DNA of 64,000 nt from Ziziphus jujuba. Lineage: Eukaryota > Streptophyta > Magnoliopsida > Rosales > Rhamnaceae. Location: positions 8,382,501 to 8,446,500 of the forward strand of contig NC_083381.1 in the NCBI RefSeq assembly GCF_031755915.1, written 5' to 3'. Both the position numbers and the translations under genes were made by a program. Each line of letters starts with the position of its first letter. Positions within the stretch are counted from its first letter, which is position 1. This document shows positions 34,879 through 45,470 of the stretch, piece after piece. The notes beneath the pieces are model-generated. The model searched no databases. It saw only the letters and a program-made list of their open reading frames with translations, and had not been told where the DNA came from.

Positions 34879-35249
34879 AAAAGGATAATAAGACTCAACT
34901 GATTAATTATTATCTTGTAAAACTAAGTTGCTGTACCATTATATGTAAAGCTTATCTGTATAACTAATTATAACCTCTTGTTGTGTATCCATCTGTACTT
35001 TTGTTTTAACAATACTTGAGCTTTTTGCAATATTAATTTTGTTCCTATATGATATCAAAGCATAAAGCGCACTAGTGGTTTTTTGATCCTTTGTTTTCTT
35101 TCTTCTCTTCCATCATGACCTTTGAATATTCTTCTATAACAATCTCTAATGATGCTCCTAGCCTCAATAATCAAACACCAGTTGTTATAAACATTGGAAC
35201 ACATATTCCCCTTTGTTTTACCTCTATCACTTACTTTCCCTAGCCTGCG

Positions 35250-36510
35250 CATTGGGATGCTCTCCTTGTGGCTTATGACATTTATGGTTATGTAGATGGT
35301 TCTCTTTCTGATCCTCCTCCTATCATCACTACATCTGGTGGCTCCTCGTTAGCCACTACTCCTTGTACTAATCCTGCATACATATTTTGGATTAGACAAG
35401 ATAAGTTTATTCTAAATGCTCTTCTTACATCTATTCACAAATATCTTTCTCATCTTGTCTTTATTGCTAAAAGATCTTATAAGATTTGGAATAAATTGGG
35501 ACAGACTTTTGCTAAGCCTTCTCGATACCATCTAATGCTTCTACTTCAAAGGCTGATTAAAATTAAAGGTTGAGGATCAGTTTCATAATATATTTTTAAT
35601 GAACTTGCCATTATTAATAAACCTATTGAAGAAGATGATCTCACCCTTTATATCATTAACGGTTTATCCCCTTACTTGAAAGACATCTCCGTGAAGATGA
35701 TCTCACCTTTTGTATCATTAACAGTTTGTCCTCTTACTTGAAAGAAATCTCCATTGCTCTCCATTCTAGTGATACATCTATCTCTTTTAAACAATTTCAT
35801 GAAAAACTTGTGGAACATGAATACTATCTAAAAAGATTTGATTTCTCCTCAAATTATGTATCTATTACTACTAAGTCTATTCACAAAACTGGTTATGGTT
35901 CTTCTACTGCTCAGAAAGGACAATGGCTCAATGTATTTCCTCTGCTTCATCCAATGTTCAACTTAATAGGTCAATAAATTCAAATAAACCAAGTAATTAT
36001 AAAGGTAAATGCCAATTATGTGATCAATAGGGTCACTCTACTAAATTTCGTCCACTTTTCAAGAATCAATGGTCCTCCTCATCACAAAAATCATACACTT
36101 GTTGACTAGCACATAACATCTCCTCTCCTCAATTCTTTTACTCCAATCCAACCTCACAAGTCAATTCAGTGCAAAAAGGCATCCTTGGATCCCATCCAAG
36201 TACCAACTCAAGTTTTATGTGGCTTATGGATTCTAGAGCATCTCATCATGTTGCTAATGACCTACAAAATCTTTCCCTCCATTCTAATCATGCAGGAATT
36301 GATGAGATAGTTGTTGGGAATGATCAGCCTTTTCCAATTGCAAATATAGGTTCCACTATTTTATCCACTCCTTTCAATTCCTTTTCTTTGAACAATATTT
36401 TTTGCGTTCCTTCAATGACACACAATTCACTCTCTATGTCAAAGTTTTGTCAATCAAATAATGTTGCCGTTGAATTTTATCCTCATTTTTTTTTTCTTGT
36501 TATGGACTTG
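35250..36510 (+). pseudogene. copia Gag and protease, decayed
   Basis: The Gag (UBN2-like) region starts near 35390 with FWIRQDKFILNALLTSI and KIWNKLGQTFAKPSR and continues after breaks to 35977. A ~65-base segment ('gatgatctcacc.ttgtatcattaacggttt.tcc.cttacttgaaag') occurs twice, at about 35633-35686 and 35694-35745. A zinc knuckle at about 35998-36060 reads YKGKCQLCDQ, stop, GHSTKF. The protease at 36208-36500 reads WLMDSRASHHVAND, where the catalytic D-S/T-G has become D-S-R, followed by the IVVGNDQPFPI and FCVPSMTHNSLS blocks. Confidence 0.8.
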
Positions 36511-36559
36511 TAGATAGGATTGGTTCTCCTAAAGGGCCTGCATAAAGAAGAAGTGTATT

Positions 36560-37750
36560 AATGACTTTGTGAATCTTAATCGCATACTCATTCCCATAAA
36601 CCTCAAGCATTCTCAATCACTAAAGCATCCTTCCAAGATTGTCATTAGCGGTTACATTATCCCTTTAGTCGTGTCCTTAGTTAGAATGTTTCATATGCTT
36701 CTTTACTAGTCTCATACAATAAAAGTTCCACTTGTGTGTCTTGTCATTGTAATAAATTGCACAAACTTCTATTTGGCATTTCTTCCATGTCTAGTAGTCA
36801 ACCTCTGCAAATGATATACTTAGACGGTTGGGGAACCACTCAAATTCCATCTATTAATGGTTGCAAATGATATACTTAGACGGTTGGGGAACCACTCAAA
36901 TTCCATCTATTAATGGTTTAAGCTATTATGTTCTCTTTATGGATTATTATACTAAATATCTATGGTTGTTCCCAAGTAAGTCCAAATCAAATGTTGTATC
37001 TGTGTTTATTTCAATTAGTTGTGGAAAATTTTTTCAAAATCAAATTACTTTTTTTTTTTTTTGGATAATGTGGTGAATTTTTAAAATTAATTTTTGTTTC
37101 CAGTAAAATGGCATATCCATATTTTTTAACAATACCACATACTCCAGAACAAAATGGGTATGCTGAAAGAAGATGTCTTCATATCGTAGAAACATATTTT
37201 GCAATTTATCCTAAGTTAATTTACCTGCTAAGTTTTGGACTTTTGCATTTGCAACTACCTATTTAAAAAATAGGATCCCCACTCCTACTTTAAATAATAT
37301 TTTCACTTTGAAATATTGTTTAAAAAGCATCTCAATTATGAAAATCTAAAAAAATTTGGTTGTCTTTGTTTTTCCTGGCTCAAACTGCTTGCAAAACACA
37401 AGTTAGAGTTCTATTACAAGTCTTGTATCTTTCTAGTATATTCAAAAATCAAAGTGAATGTATATATATGCTTTGACCCCTCCACAATCAAGATCTTTCA
37501 CTCTAGACATGTCTATTTTGTTGAATATATCTTTCCCTTCTCATATCTATTTAACTCCTTTCCTCCACAACCTCAAATCAATGAGAACCCATCATCAAAT
37601 GGACTCCTTACTCCATGTCATCAGTTTATTCCATTCCAATCTTTATCCACTCCCTCATCTACTCACCAACATCTATCTAAAGAATCTAATGGTCCCACTC
37701 ATGCGACTGCCACTCAAGATATACTAAATTGTCCACGACAGCTATGAAAC
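36560..37750 (+). pseudogene. copia integrase, decayed, with 56-bp tandem duplication
   Basis: The zinc-binding start is faint (about 36720-36800, CVSCHCNKLHKLLF-like). The core reads DGWGTTQIPSINGLSYYVLFMDYYTKYLWLFPSKSKS (36870-36990), with the aspartate of MDYYTKY. A poly-T run at 37049 interrupts it. Then come EQNGYAERRCLHIVET (about 37150) and, at 37316-37500, the FGCLCFSWL...FLVYSKIKVNVYICFDPSTIKIFHSRHVYF tail. Bases 36806-36861 are repeated exactly or nearly so at 36862-36917, a 56-bp tandem duplication that shifts the frame. Confidence 0.8.
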
Positions 37751-37949
37751 ACCATTCATAATTCCTCCCCATGTGGACACCCAAAGAATGATCCCAATGT
37801 TTCATGTAAGTCTTCTACTCCTTCCTTTTCAAATAGTACACCTATCACCATTCCTAACTGTAAGCACTCCTTGCGCACTCATTCTATGGATGTAATATTT
37901 AAATAAAAAAACATTTCAATGAATTTTTCTCTGCCAGAAAGGCACCTAT

Positions 37950-39430
37950 ATTATCTGATCAAGAACCTAAGACCATTCACCAAGCTCTTCAATCTGAAAA
38001 TTAGAGATAAGCAATGTACTCACAATATGAAGCCCTCATAAAAATAAGACATGGGATTTAACGCCTTCCAAGCCATATAAGAACATCATTGGTAGCAAAT
38101 GGATATTTAGAATTTAAAAAAAAAAAAAAAGTTAGATGGTTCCATAAGTTGTTACAAAGTATGACTCATTGGCAAGGGGTTCAATCAAAGGCTAGGACTT
38201 GACTATGCTAAGACAATTTGTCCCATGATCAAGCCATGCACAATCCAATTAGCTTTGAGCATTGCACTCACACATAATTGGCTCCTAAAGCAGTTAGACA
38301 TGAACAATGCATTTTCAAATGGTCATCCTCAAGAGGAAGTTTACATTGAACACCTGTAAAGGTACGTGGACCTTGATAAGTCTTCTCATGTCTTTCACCT
38401 AAAGAAGGCCATCTATGACCTTAACAAGCTCCATGGGCATGCAACACAAAACTCAAAAAATTTCTTCTTTAGTATGGATTTAAAAAATCTCTAGTTGATA
38501 TTTCTCTTTTTGTTTATTAGAAAGATCAATTCATCATGTAACTGCTTGTTGATGTTGATAATATAGTCTATACAGGGAATAACAGTCAACTGCTTTCTCA
38601 CTTCATTCAATCTATATCACTGAAATTTTCCCTTAAAGACATGGAAAATTTGTATTACTTCCTAGGCATTGAAGTGATTCCATCCAATAAAGGTTGGATT
38701 CTATCTTAGTCCAAATATATTATGGACATTTTTGAAAAGACTAGTATGGTAGATGGTAACGAAGTCTCCACACCCTTGGAATCATTGACAACATTAACTT
38801 TGCATGATAGTTTGAAATCTATTGATGCTCTCTAGTACTGCAAGGTTATTGAGAACTTGTAATATTTTTCTTGTACTATACCAATATTGCATTTGCAATA
38901 AATAAGCTATCCTAGTAGATGCATCAACCATCAAAACTTCATTGGCCAACTGTTAAAAGGGCATTAAGATACTTGAAAGGAACCAATTCTTATGGATTGC
39001 TACTTTGGCACCATTAGCTCTCCCTTTCTTCATGCATTTTCTACCGTAGATGGGGCAAGGAATCATGATGACAGAACATCCTCAACGACATACATCGTTT
39101 TTCTTGGTGCCAACCTTGCCTCCTGGTCATCCAAGAAGCAGAAATCAGTTTCACGCTCCACTACTAAAGTTGAGTACAGAGCTGTTGCCAGTACATCTTC
39201 TGAGGTACGTTGGCTAGTTTCTTTGCCCTGTAAACTTCAGGTTCCTGTCACTCATGTTCCAACAATGTATTATGATAATTAACGCCATGTATCTTTCTAT
39301 CCAACCTGTCTATCACTCTAAAATCAAACATGTCAACACTGATTTTCATTTTGTAAGAGACATGGTTTCAACTCAGCAAGTTAGAGTCTCTCATGTATTG
39401 TGTAGGGATTAACTCGCTGACACCCTATTA
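37950..39430 (+). pseudogene. copia reverse transcriptase and RNase H, decayed
   Basis: Reverse transcriptase blocks: KGFNQRLGLDYAKTICPMIKP (about 38175), WLLKQLDMNNAFSNGHPQEEVYIEHL (about 38280), HLKKAIYDLNKL (about 38398), and LLVDVDN for the YVDD box (about 38547, with VDD changed to VDN). These are followed by FLGIEV and SKYIMDI. RNase H from about 38990 reads GARNHDDRTSSTTYIVFLGANLASWSSKKQKSVSRSTTKVEYRAVA, then stops; its H-rich tail and ADTL-like end reach about 39440. Stops and frameshifts are frequent. Confidence 0.82.
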
Positions 39431-39680
39431 AGCCTCTCACCAAATAGAGCTTTCAACTACTCAGGTCCAAGATAGGTGTTGTGTCATAACTTCACATCTT
39501 GAAGGAGCATAAAGGATAATAAGAATCAACTAATTAACTATTATCTTGTAAAACTAAGCTGTTGTATTGTCATATGTAAAGCTTATCTATATAACTACTT
39601 ATGGCCTACTGTTTTGTATACATCTTGACTTTTGTTTTTATAATATATGAGCTTTTTCCAATATTAATTGTGTTCCTATA

Positions 39681-40248
39681 TAAACCATACTCTCAAATCT
39701 CTAAAATGTGGAAAAGTTTACAAAAACAATACATAACTCAAAGGAAAACCAAATCCATCAAGACTAAATATTGGTAAATATTTAAACCATAAGCAAAAAT
39801 AAGCTATCAAATATTCTTTCTTTATCAAATAGTTCTTCTGTCAAAAGTATTAAATCAAAATAAAAATGATTATAGTTGTCGACCAAATTCTTGAGAAACA
39901 AAAAGATCATATAAAAGATCATACATATATGGAAATACGCATAGTTATAAAATCCGCTATCACACACTGGTGCTCCGAAAGTGTGTCCAATAGAAATATG
40001 TTAGACGTTTATTTTTATTCCCTATTTGTCGAGTTTTCATCCTAGATAAAATATGAATAGGATTGTTTTTTTCATTTTACACGCTAAGCCAATCTCCCTT
40101 CATGGAATTACAATTGTAATGAAAATATAATTTGTTGAATCTCAAATAAACTTGTTGCATTATTGCAAAGGGTTTGTCATTCCATCATTTCCTGAAATTA
40201 ATTTTACATTCTCATTTTTTTTTTCTCTTGTGACTTATTGTTAAGCAG
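39681..40248. other. AT-rich DNA between copia element and PMT fragment; no gene seen
   Basis: Nothing was recognised apart from AT-rich DNA. The last 50 bases ('cattttttttttctcttgtgacttattgttaagcag') look like the polypyrimidine tract and acceptor of an intron leading into the PMT exon. Confidence 0.45.
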
Positions 40249-40537
40249 GTACAAAAAGGTGGATCTCTGAATTACCCCTCCTAAAAATGTTACAGAAATC
40301 CATGCTATATCTGAAGGAGCTTTCAAAAAATGGCCTGAATGGCTTATGAGCACTCCACCCAGAATCACAATTGACATGATAAAAGGAATTACAGTTAAGA
40401 TATTTGATGAAGACACTCAATTATGGAGAAAGAGAGTTTCACATTACGATATCATTATGAAATCTCCAAATATCAGTAAAAAAAAGAAACATTATGAAGA
40501 TGAATGGTGGCATTGGGAGTTTTATAGCTACACATAG
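40249..40537 (+). pseudogene. PMT-type methyltransferase (DUF248) single-exon fragment
   Basis: After a good splice acceptor (TTAAGCAG at 40241-40248) the frame gives one early stop and then EIHAISEGAFKKWPEWL, MSTPPRITIDMIKGITVKIF and DEDTQLWRKRVSHYD. This is the middle of plant putative Golgi methyltransferases of the QUA2/TSD2-like DUF248 family, whose usual form is ALxKWPxRLxxxPPRI...F.EDTxLWKxRVxxYK. The rest of the ~600-residue protein, including the SAM-binding part, is absent on both sides, and the Lys-rich tail after 40470 is not family-like. It is a gene relic, not a gene. Confidence 0.75.
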
Positions 40538-41457
40538 GATCCGAAGATAAAAAATAGTGAAATAATGATCAGGTGAATTTCAAAAAATTTATTAGTTTCT
40601 TTTATGACTAGGATCTATTATAGATGTCCATAGTGTTAATAATAATTATAGTGAAAAAAAAAAAACCTCTGAAGTTATTAGAAGAAAATCAAAACATTTT
40701 CTTTACACCAGAGATATTCCTTGCCAAATCTCCCACTAATGAACGAACGAGTGGGAGTCATAGAAGAATCAATCAATTTTTCACTATCTTTATATCCTAT
40801 TTTTCTATCTTTGTTCTCAACATATGAGAAGACAAAAAAATTCATGTATATTTTTTCTATCACTTTCCTTTTCCCTTTTATATCATAAATAGAAAACGAT
40901 GGATATACTTTTACTTGAATTGAACCTCTCTTATTTTATCTTAAATAATTAAAACCTTTATACCTAATCAAAAGATCATATATGATAGGATTATTCAAAG
41001 ATTATATCTGATAAGATAAACTTAGTTAATTGAAACATTTTTATTGATCACTTTGAATTTTCAAAATTCAAAATAGATTAGATAATATTAATTAATTAAA
41101 ATATTTTTAATTAATTAAAACTAGTCATTTTGAAAACTATATCAAATAAGATAATCTTAAATTAAAACATTTTTAAATAATTAAAAATAATCACTTTAAT
41201 TTATCTAAATAAAGCAAACACATATATCTTTTATTATTTAATTAAACAATTAATTCATAATTAATTAATTATGTTCAATTTTACAATATTTGTAATGACA
41301 TAAATTTGTGATCTAGGAAACATTTTTCATGTATCATATTTTATTGAGTGACCTTAATTAATTTAAAATTTTATAAATCAATTATCCTTTTATATTCTTT
41401 ATGTTCGATACAAGGATTTATGGAGATGAAGTGAGAATCTATGGGCCTATAATTTAA
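40538..41457. other. Unassigned AT-rich DNA
   Basis: No gene was seen. Repeated short words ('attaattaaaacatttttaattaattaaaa' and relatives) occur at about 41025-41200. Confidence 0.4.
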
Positions 41458-41895
41458 GGGCGGTATATTTAATCTAAAGTTTGAAGGATTTTAAAAGTGT
41501 TTAAAAGTTTGGAGGTATTCGATTTACATTTTAAAAGAGTGTATACAAATCCAATGATCTTGAATTTAGATTTTAATGGATTTGATAAAGGTCCATTAAA
41601 ATCCAGGTGTATTCAATTAGGACTTTGTAGAATTCTTTCGAAATCTAATGGTATTTAAAAAGTTATTGATTTTAAAAGATTTCAAAAAACAATGGATTTT
41701 AATAGATTTGAAAGGATTTTAACAATGAAATTGTAAAGAAAATTGTCAATATGAAATCTAGCATTAATCCCAAAGATTTCGTTGGATTCTTATAAACTCT
41801 TTATGAAATCTATGAAATTCTATTACAATCTACCAAATCCTTTAAAATCTATAACTCATTTTAAATCCATTAAACTCTCGGTTGAATGTACCCTC
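41458..41895. mobile_element. MITE with terminal inverted repeats and TTAA flanks
   Basis: The left end GGGCGGTATATTTAATCTAAAGTTTGAAGGATTTTAAAA pairs with the reverse complement of the right end, GAGGGTACATTCAACCGAGAGTTTAATGGATTTAAAA. TTAA lies directly outside both ends (41454-41457 and 41896-41899). At 438 bp, without coding capacity, and filled with GGATTTTAATGG-like words on both strands, it is a MITE. A 3-bp TAA/TTA target would suggest the PIF/Harbinger (Tourist) group, but the superfamily is not settled. Confidence 0.7.
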
Positions 41896-42373
41896 TTAAG
41901 CTCCAATAAATTTGATATTTAATTAAACTCTTTAATTAGTATATCTAATTTATTAATTCTAGTATTACTCAACAAAAAAACTAGAATTGTAATATTAAAT
42001 TATAGAATTAATTACATATAGATAGATCCTGCATAAATAGTTCATAATTAAAATTAGGTCCAATATCTGTTATCTTCTCTAATTATTCCTTTATCCTTGA
42101 ATTTCAATTCTTTAATAAACAATTAATTCACAATCTATTGTGAATTTAGTGCTTTATTATCTAAGACCTAAACTATCATTCAAGGAATAGATTATATATT
42201 AGTATGTATCATTTCCAGCTATCTGTTTCATGATGTCTTCAACATACAAGGTTTTGTTCTTCATAAATACTTAACATTTCCTAGTAAATCAAAAGGCATC
42301 ATGTCATAATTAGGATTCTGTTAAATATTCAGGATTAAGATTGTTCTATATATGATCATTAAATTGACAATAT
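41896..42373. other. Unassigned AT-rich DNA between MITE and Cassandra
   Basis: No gene or repeat border was recognised. Confidence 0.4.
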
Positions 42374-43087
42374 TATAACACTTCGTCTCCATTGGCAGAT
42401 CTATCACTTTCTGCCGATATTATTTCCAATTTAACCATTGCATTCGGTATGAGATTTATTGTTTAAATCTTCCCAAGAGGTTAGCCATCTTTAGATTGCT
42501 CTTTCTTGAGCATGTTTAACTTTGGAGTTTCTTCGATGCTCTGAAAATGTTCCAGTGTTATATGAGTGACTATTGTTACATTTGAATCATTATGAGAGTG
42601 ACTATTATTACATTTGAATCATTCCCTTATCTACACCCAGGCGATGTGGCATTAGACACCACGTACTTTGCCAATGCCCCACACTCGCCTACACTGGTCA
42701 TCACAATCCACCCTTCTTAAGCCTAGTGTCCTCATTCGTGCATTTCTGATTGAGTATAGACTCTAATACCATCTAAAATTTCCCGCCTCCACCGATGAAC
42801 CTATCATTCTCTACTGATATTGTTTTCAAGTTAGCCACCACACTCTGTATGGGATTTTTTGTTTAGAGCTTCTTAATAGGTCACCCATCCTTAGATTGCT
42901 TTCTCCTGAGCATGCTTAATTTTGGAGTTCCTTTGAACTCTCAAGCTAGCCCCTTTGACAAGGCATTAACATTATAAGAGTGAGTATTATTATATTTGAA
43001 TCATCCATTGATTTACACCTGAATGATGTGGGATTGGACACAAGGTGGCCTACCAATGCACCGCATCTGTCCACACTGGCTGTCACA
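42374..43087 (-). mobile_element. Cassandra TRIM, complete, minus strand
   Basis: LTRs lie at 42374-42705 and 42773-43087, with a 67-bp core between them. The core carries the primer site in reverse (plus 'gactctaataccatc', 42759-42773; minus TGGTATTAGAGTC). Each LTR has the 5S rRNA-derived block; in the right LTR the plus strand at about 42873-42930 reads 'aggtcacccatccttagattgctttctcctgagcatgcttaattttggagttc', the complement of the A-box/C-box half of 5S rRNA. The left LTR has a ~45-base tandem duplication ('atgagagtgactattattacatttgaatcatt'). AATAT flanks both ends (42369-42373 and 43087-43091, with one base of ambiguity), a 5-bp target duplication. Confidence 0.88.
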
Positions 43088-43595
43088 ATATAAATACTTT
43101 GTACATAATGGAAATTATTAAAGATTCAATGTTCATATGGTTCGGAATAAGATTGTTCCATTTTTCATGGTAATGGACCATACTAGTAATTTTAATTAAT
43201 TAAAGATCTCAAAACATTAATTATTAATCACGCACTATTTTAGATTATATCCCTAAACTTAATTTTCACATATATAACTGCTATATATTAAGTTTAAAGT
43301 CACATTAATAATCTTGAAATTTTCATGATATTTATAAAGTATTAATAATCATACATGCAAGCAAATATAAAAACAAATATAACTTTATTTATTAATCAGC
43401 AATATATTTATAGTAAATATGCTTGTAGGGCACTATACCTAACACTAAATTTAATGCAAAGAAAAACACCTTTGCTATTGTTTTTGAACATGGTCTAAAT
43501 GGAACTTACATGATATCATAAGGCTTGAATCTTTAGTCCTATTCTTTATTTTCCTTACATTTAAGACCTTGAAACTTATACCTTATACAAAACAA
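43088..43595. other. Unassigned AT-rich DNA
   Basis: No gene was recognised between the Cassandra element and the foldback element. Confidence 0.4.
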
Positions 43596-44146
43596 GGAAA
43601 AATTGCACTTTAGTATCTTCAAATTTAGTACTGAGGTGATTTCCGCCTTGAAGTTTTGATTTCAGCTATTTTTTTGGAGTTTCAAAATTTATGCAAATTT
43701 GTCCAATTCTTAATAGCAACCATTAAATTTAACAGATGACATTAGCATGATGTCATGCTAATGTCATAACTCAATTTTAAAAAATAAAAAAATATTTTAT
43801 TAAAAAATAATTTGCAAAAATACATTTATTATTTCCATTTTATATTTATGGTTTATTATTTTGAAAGTTCTAACCATTCCTTTTTAATGTAAAATAATAT
43901 ACCCGCAATCATAACTAAATATGTTGGACCTAAAATTAGACCAAGAAATAAAGATTAAAATGGAATGGAATTTTTGGTTTAGTAAAAACAATTTTACTTG
44001 ACTAAAAATTTAAAATATTTTTTTACGCCTAAACTAAAATAAAGAAGACCAAAAATTAAAAAAATAAAAATATTTTTAAAAAGTTGAAAAAATACATTTG
44101 TCATTTTTTCATTTTATATTTATGATCTTTTACTTGGAAAATTGTA

Positions 44147-44760
44147 TGTAACACCCCACTTCCTTGGCAAATCTGTTAGTCTTTATAGATCTTGCTCCAA
44201 ATTCAATATAGAATTCTTTTTTTTATTTTTAGACTTTCTCAGGAGATTACCCATCGTTGGACTACTCTTGCTTGAGGATGCTTAGCTTTAGAGTTTTTTC
44301 AAATTCTGAAACCAACCACTTTAAAAATCCCTCGGCATTCTGAAAGTGACTATCATTACAATTGAACTATTTTCTATTCCACATTCAGACGATGTGAGAT
44401 TGGACACCAGATAGCCTGCTAGTACCTTTTGTATCTACCCACATTGGTTGTCACAATCCAACCCCCTTAGGTCCCAGCATCCTTGCTGGCACATTTCTGG
44501 CTTGGTACAGGTTCTCACACCATTTGTAACACCTCGCCTCCATTGATGGACTTATCACTTTTTACTGATATTGTTCCTAATTTAGCTACTACACTGGTTT
44601 TTTGTTCAGATCTTTTTAGAATGTCACACATCCTTAAACTACTCTCGCTTGAACATGTTTAGCTTTGGAGTTCTTTCGAACCTTGAAACCAGCTACTTTG
44701 AAAAACTCTTGGCATTATGAGGGTGATTATTATTACAATTGAACCATCCCTTGTTCCAAA
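44147..44760 (-). mobile_element. Cassandra TRIM, minus strand, one LTR truncated
   Basis: First LTR at 44147-44455 (plus TGTAACACCCCACT...GGTTGTCACA), core at 44456-44524 with a degraded primer site (plus 'ggttctcacaccat'), second LTR from 44525 (TGTAACACCTCGCC) to about 44760. It stops after 'gaaccatcccttgttcc', so about 90 bases of the second LTR are missing. The 5S-derived block is clear at 44620-44680 (plus 'aatgtcacacatccttaaactactctcgcttgaacatgtttagctttggagttc'). Confidence 0.85.
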
Positions 44761-44769
44761 GGGATAGAT

Positions 44770-45470
44770 TGTGATAACCAGTGCGGGATGGTGCAAGAAG
44801 CATTAGTAGGCTACCTGGTGTCCAATTCTACATTAACCGGATGTCGAATAAGTGATGGTTCAAATATAATAATAGTCACTCATATAATGCTAAGGCCTTT
44901 TTAGAGTAGTTGGCTTCAAGATTCGAAAGAACTCAAAAGTTAAGCATGTTTAAGTAAGAGTAGTCCAAAGTGGATGACCTCCAAGGAAGCTATGAATAAA
45001 AAATTTCATACTAAGTGTGATGGCTAAATTGGGAATAATATCGACAGAGGGTAACAAGTCCACCAATGGAGGTTGGGTGTTATAAATGGTATCAAAGCTC
45101 ATACTCAACTAGAAGTGTGCTAGCAAGGATACTAAGCCCCTAAAGAGGGTGCATTGTGACAACTAGTGTGAGTGGGTATAATAAGCACTGGCAGGCTATC
45201 TGATGTCCAATCCAACATCGTTAAGGTGTAGAATATGGGATGGTTCACATGTAATGATAGTCTCTCTCATAGCGCCGAAGTTTTTTCGAAGTAGTTGGCT
45301 TGAGGGTTCAAAAGAACTGCAAAATTAAGCATGCTTAAGCGAGAATAGTTCAATAATTGGTGACCTCTTAGGAAGCTTTGAACAAAAAATCTTATACTGA
45401 ATTTAGTGGCTAAATTGGAAACAATATAGATTGAGAATGATAGGTTTGCTAGTAGAGACATGGTATTACA
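44770..45470 (+). mobile_element. Cassandra TRIM, plus strand, complete
   Basis: LTR 1 at 44770-45084 (TGTGATAACCAGTG...GGGTGTTATA), primer site TGGTATCAAAGC at 45087-45098, a 70-bp core, and LTR 2 at 45155-45470 (TGTGACAACTAGTG...GGTATTACA). The 5S rRNA-derived segments are at 44928-44989 and 45312-45375: 'agttaagcatg.ttaag..agagtagtcca...ggatgacctcc..ggaag' is the 3' half of plant 5S rRNA, including the polymerase III internal-promoter region. No protein is encoded. Confidence 0.88.
44928..44989 (+). repeat. 5S rRNA-derived segment in a Cassandra LTR
   Basis: About 60 bases, from 'aagaactcaaaagttaagcatg' to 'tggatgacctccaaggaag', collinear with the 3' half of plant 5S rRNA. The 5' half is absent, so this is not a 5S rRNA gene. 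In Cassandra LTRs this block is a conserved hallmark. Confidence 0.8.

Larger units (their letters stand above)
34879..39680 (+). mobile_element. Ty1/copia retrotransposon, full-length but decayed
   Basis: Short LTRs of about 170 bp lie at 34879-35049 and 39511-39680; both run from 'aaaggataataaga.tcaact' to 'gttcctata'. The left LTR is followed at once by a primer site, TGATATCAAAGC (35050-35061), two changes from the tRNA-Met consensus. The right LTR is preceded by a weak purine tract (GAAGGAGC). Gag, protease, integrase, reverse transcriptase and RNase H follow in copia order between them. The LTR copies differ at many sites and the coding region has many stops, so the insertion is old. 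A clear 5-bp target duplication was not found. Confidence 0.88.

Noticed and set aside
44928..45375. 5S rRNA genes
   Set aside because: Only the 3' half of 5S rRNA is present, with changes, and it sits inside LTRs with a tRNA-Met primer site between them. This is the Cassandra TRIM structure.
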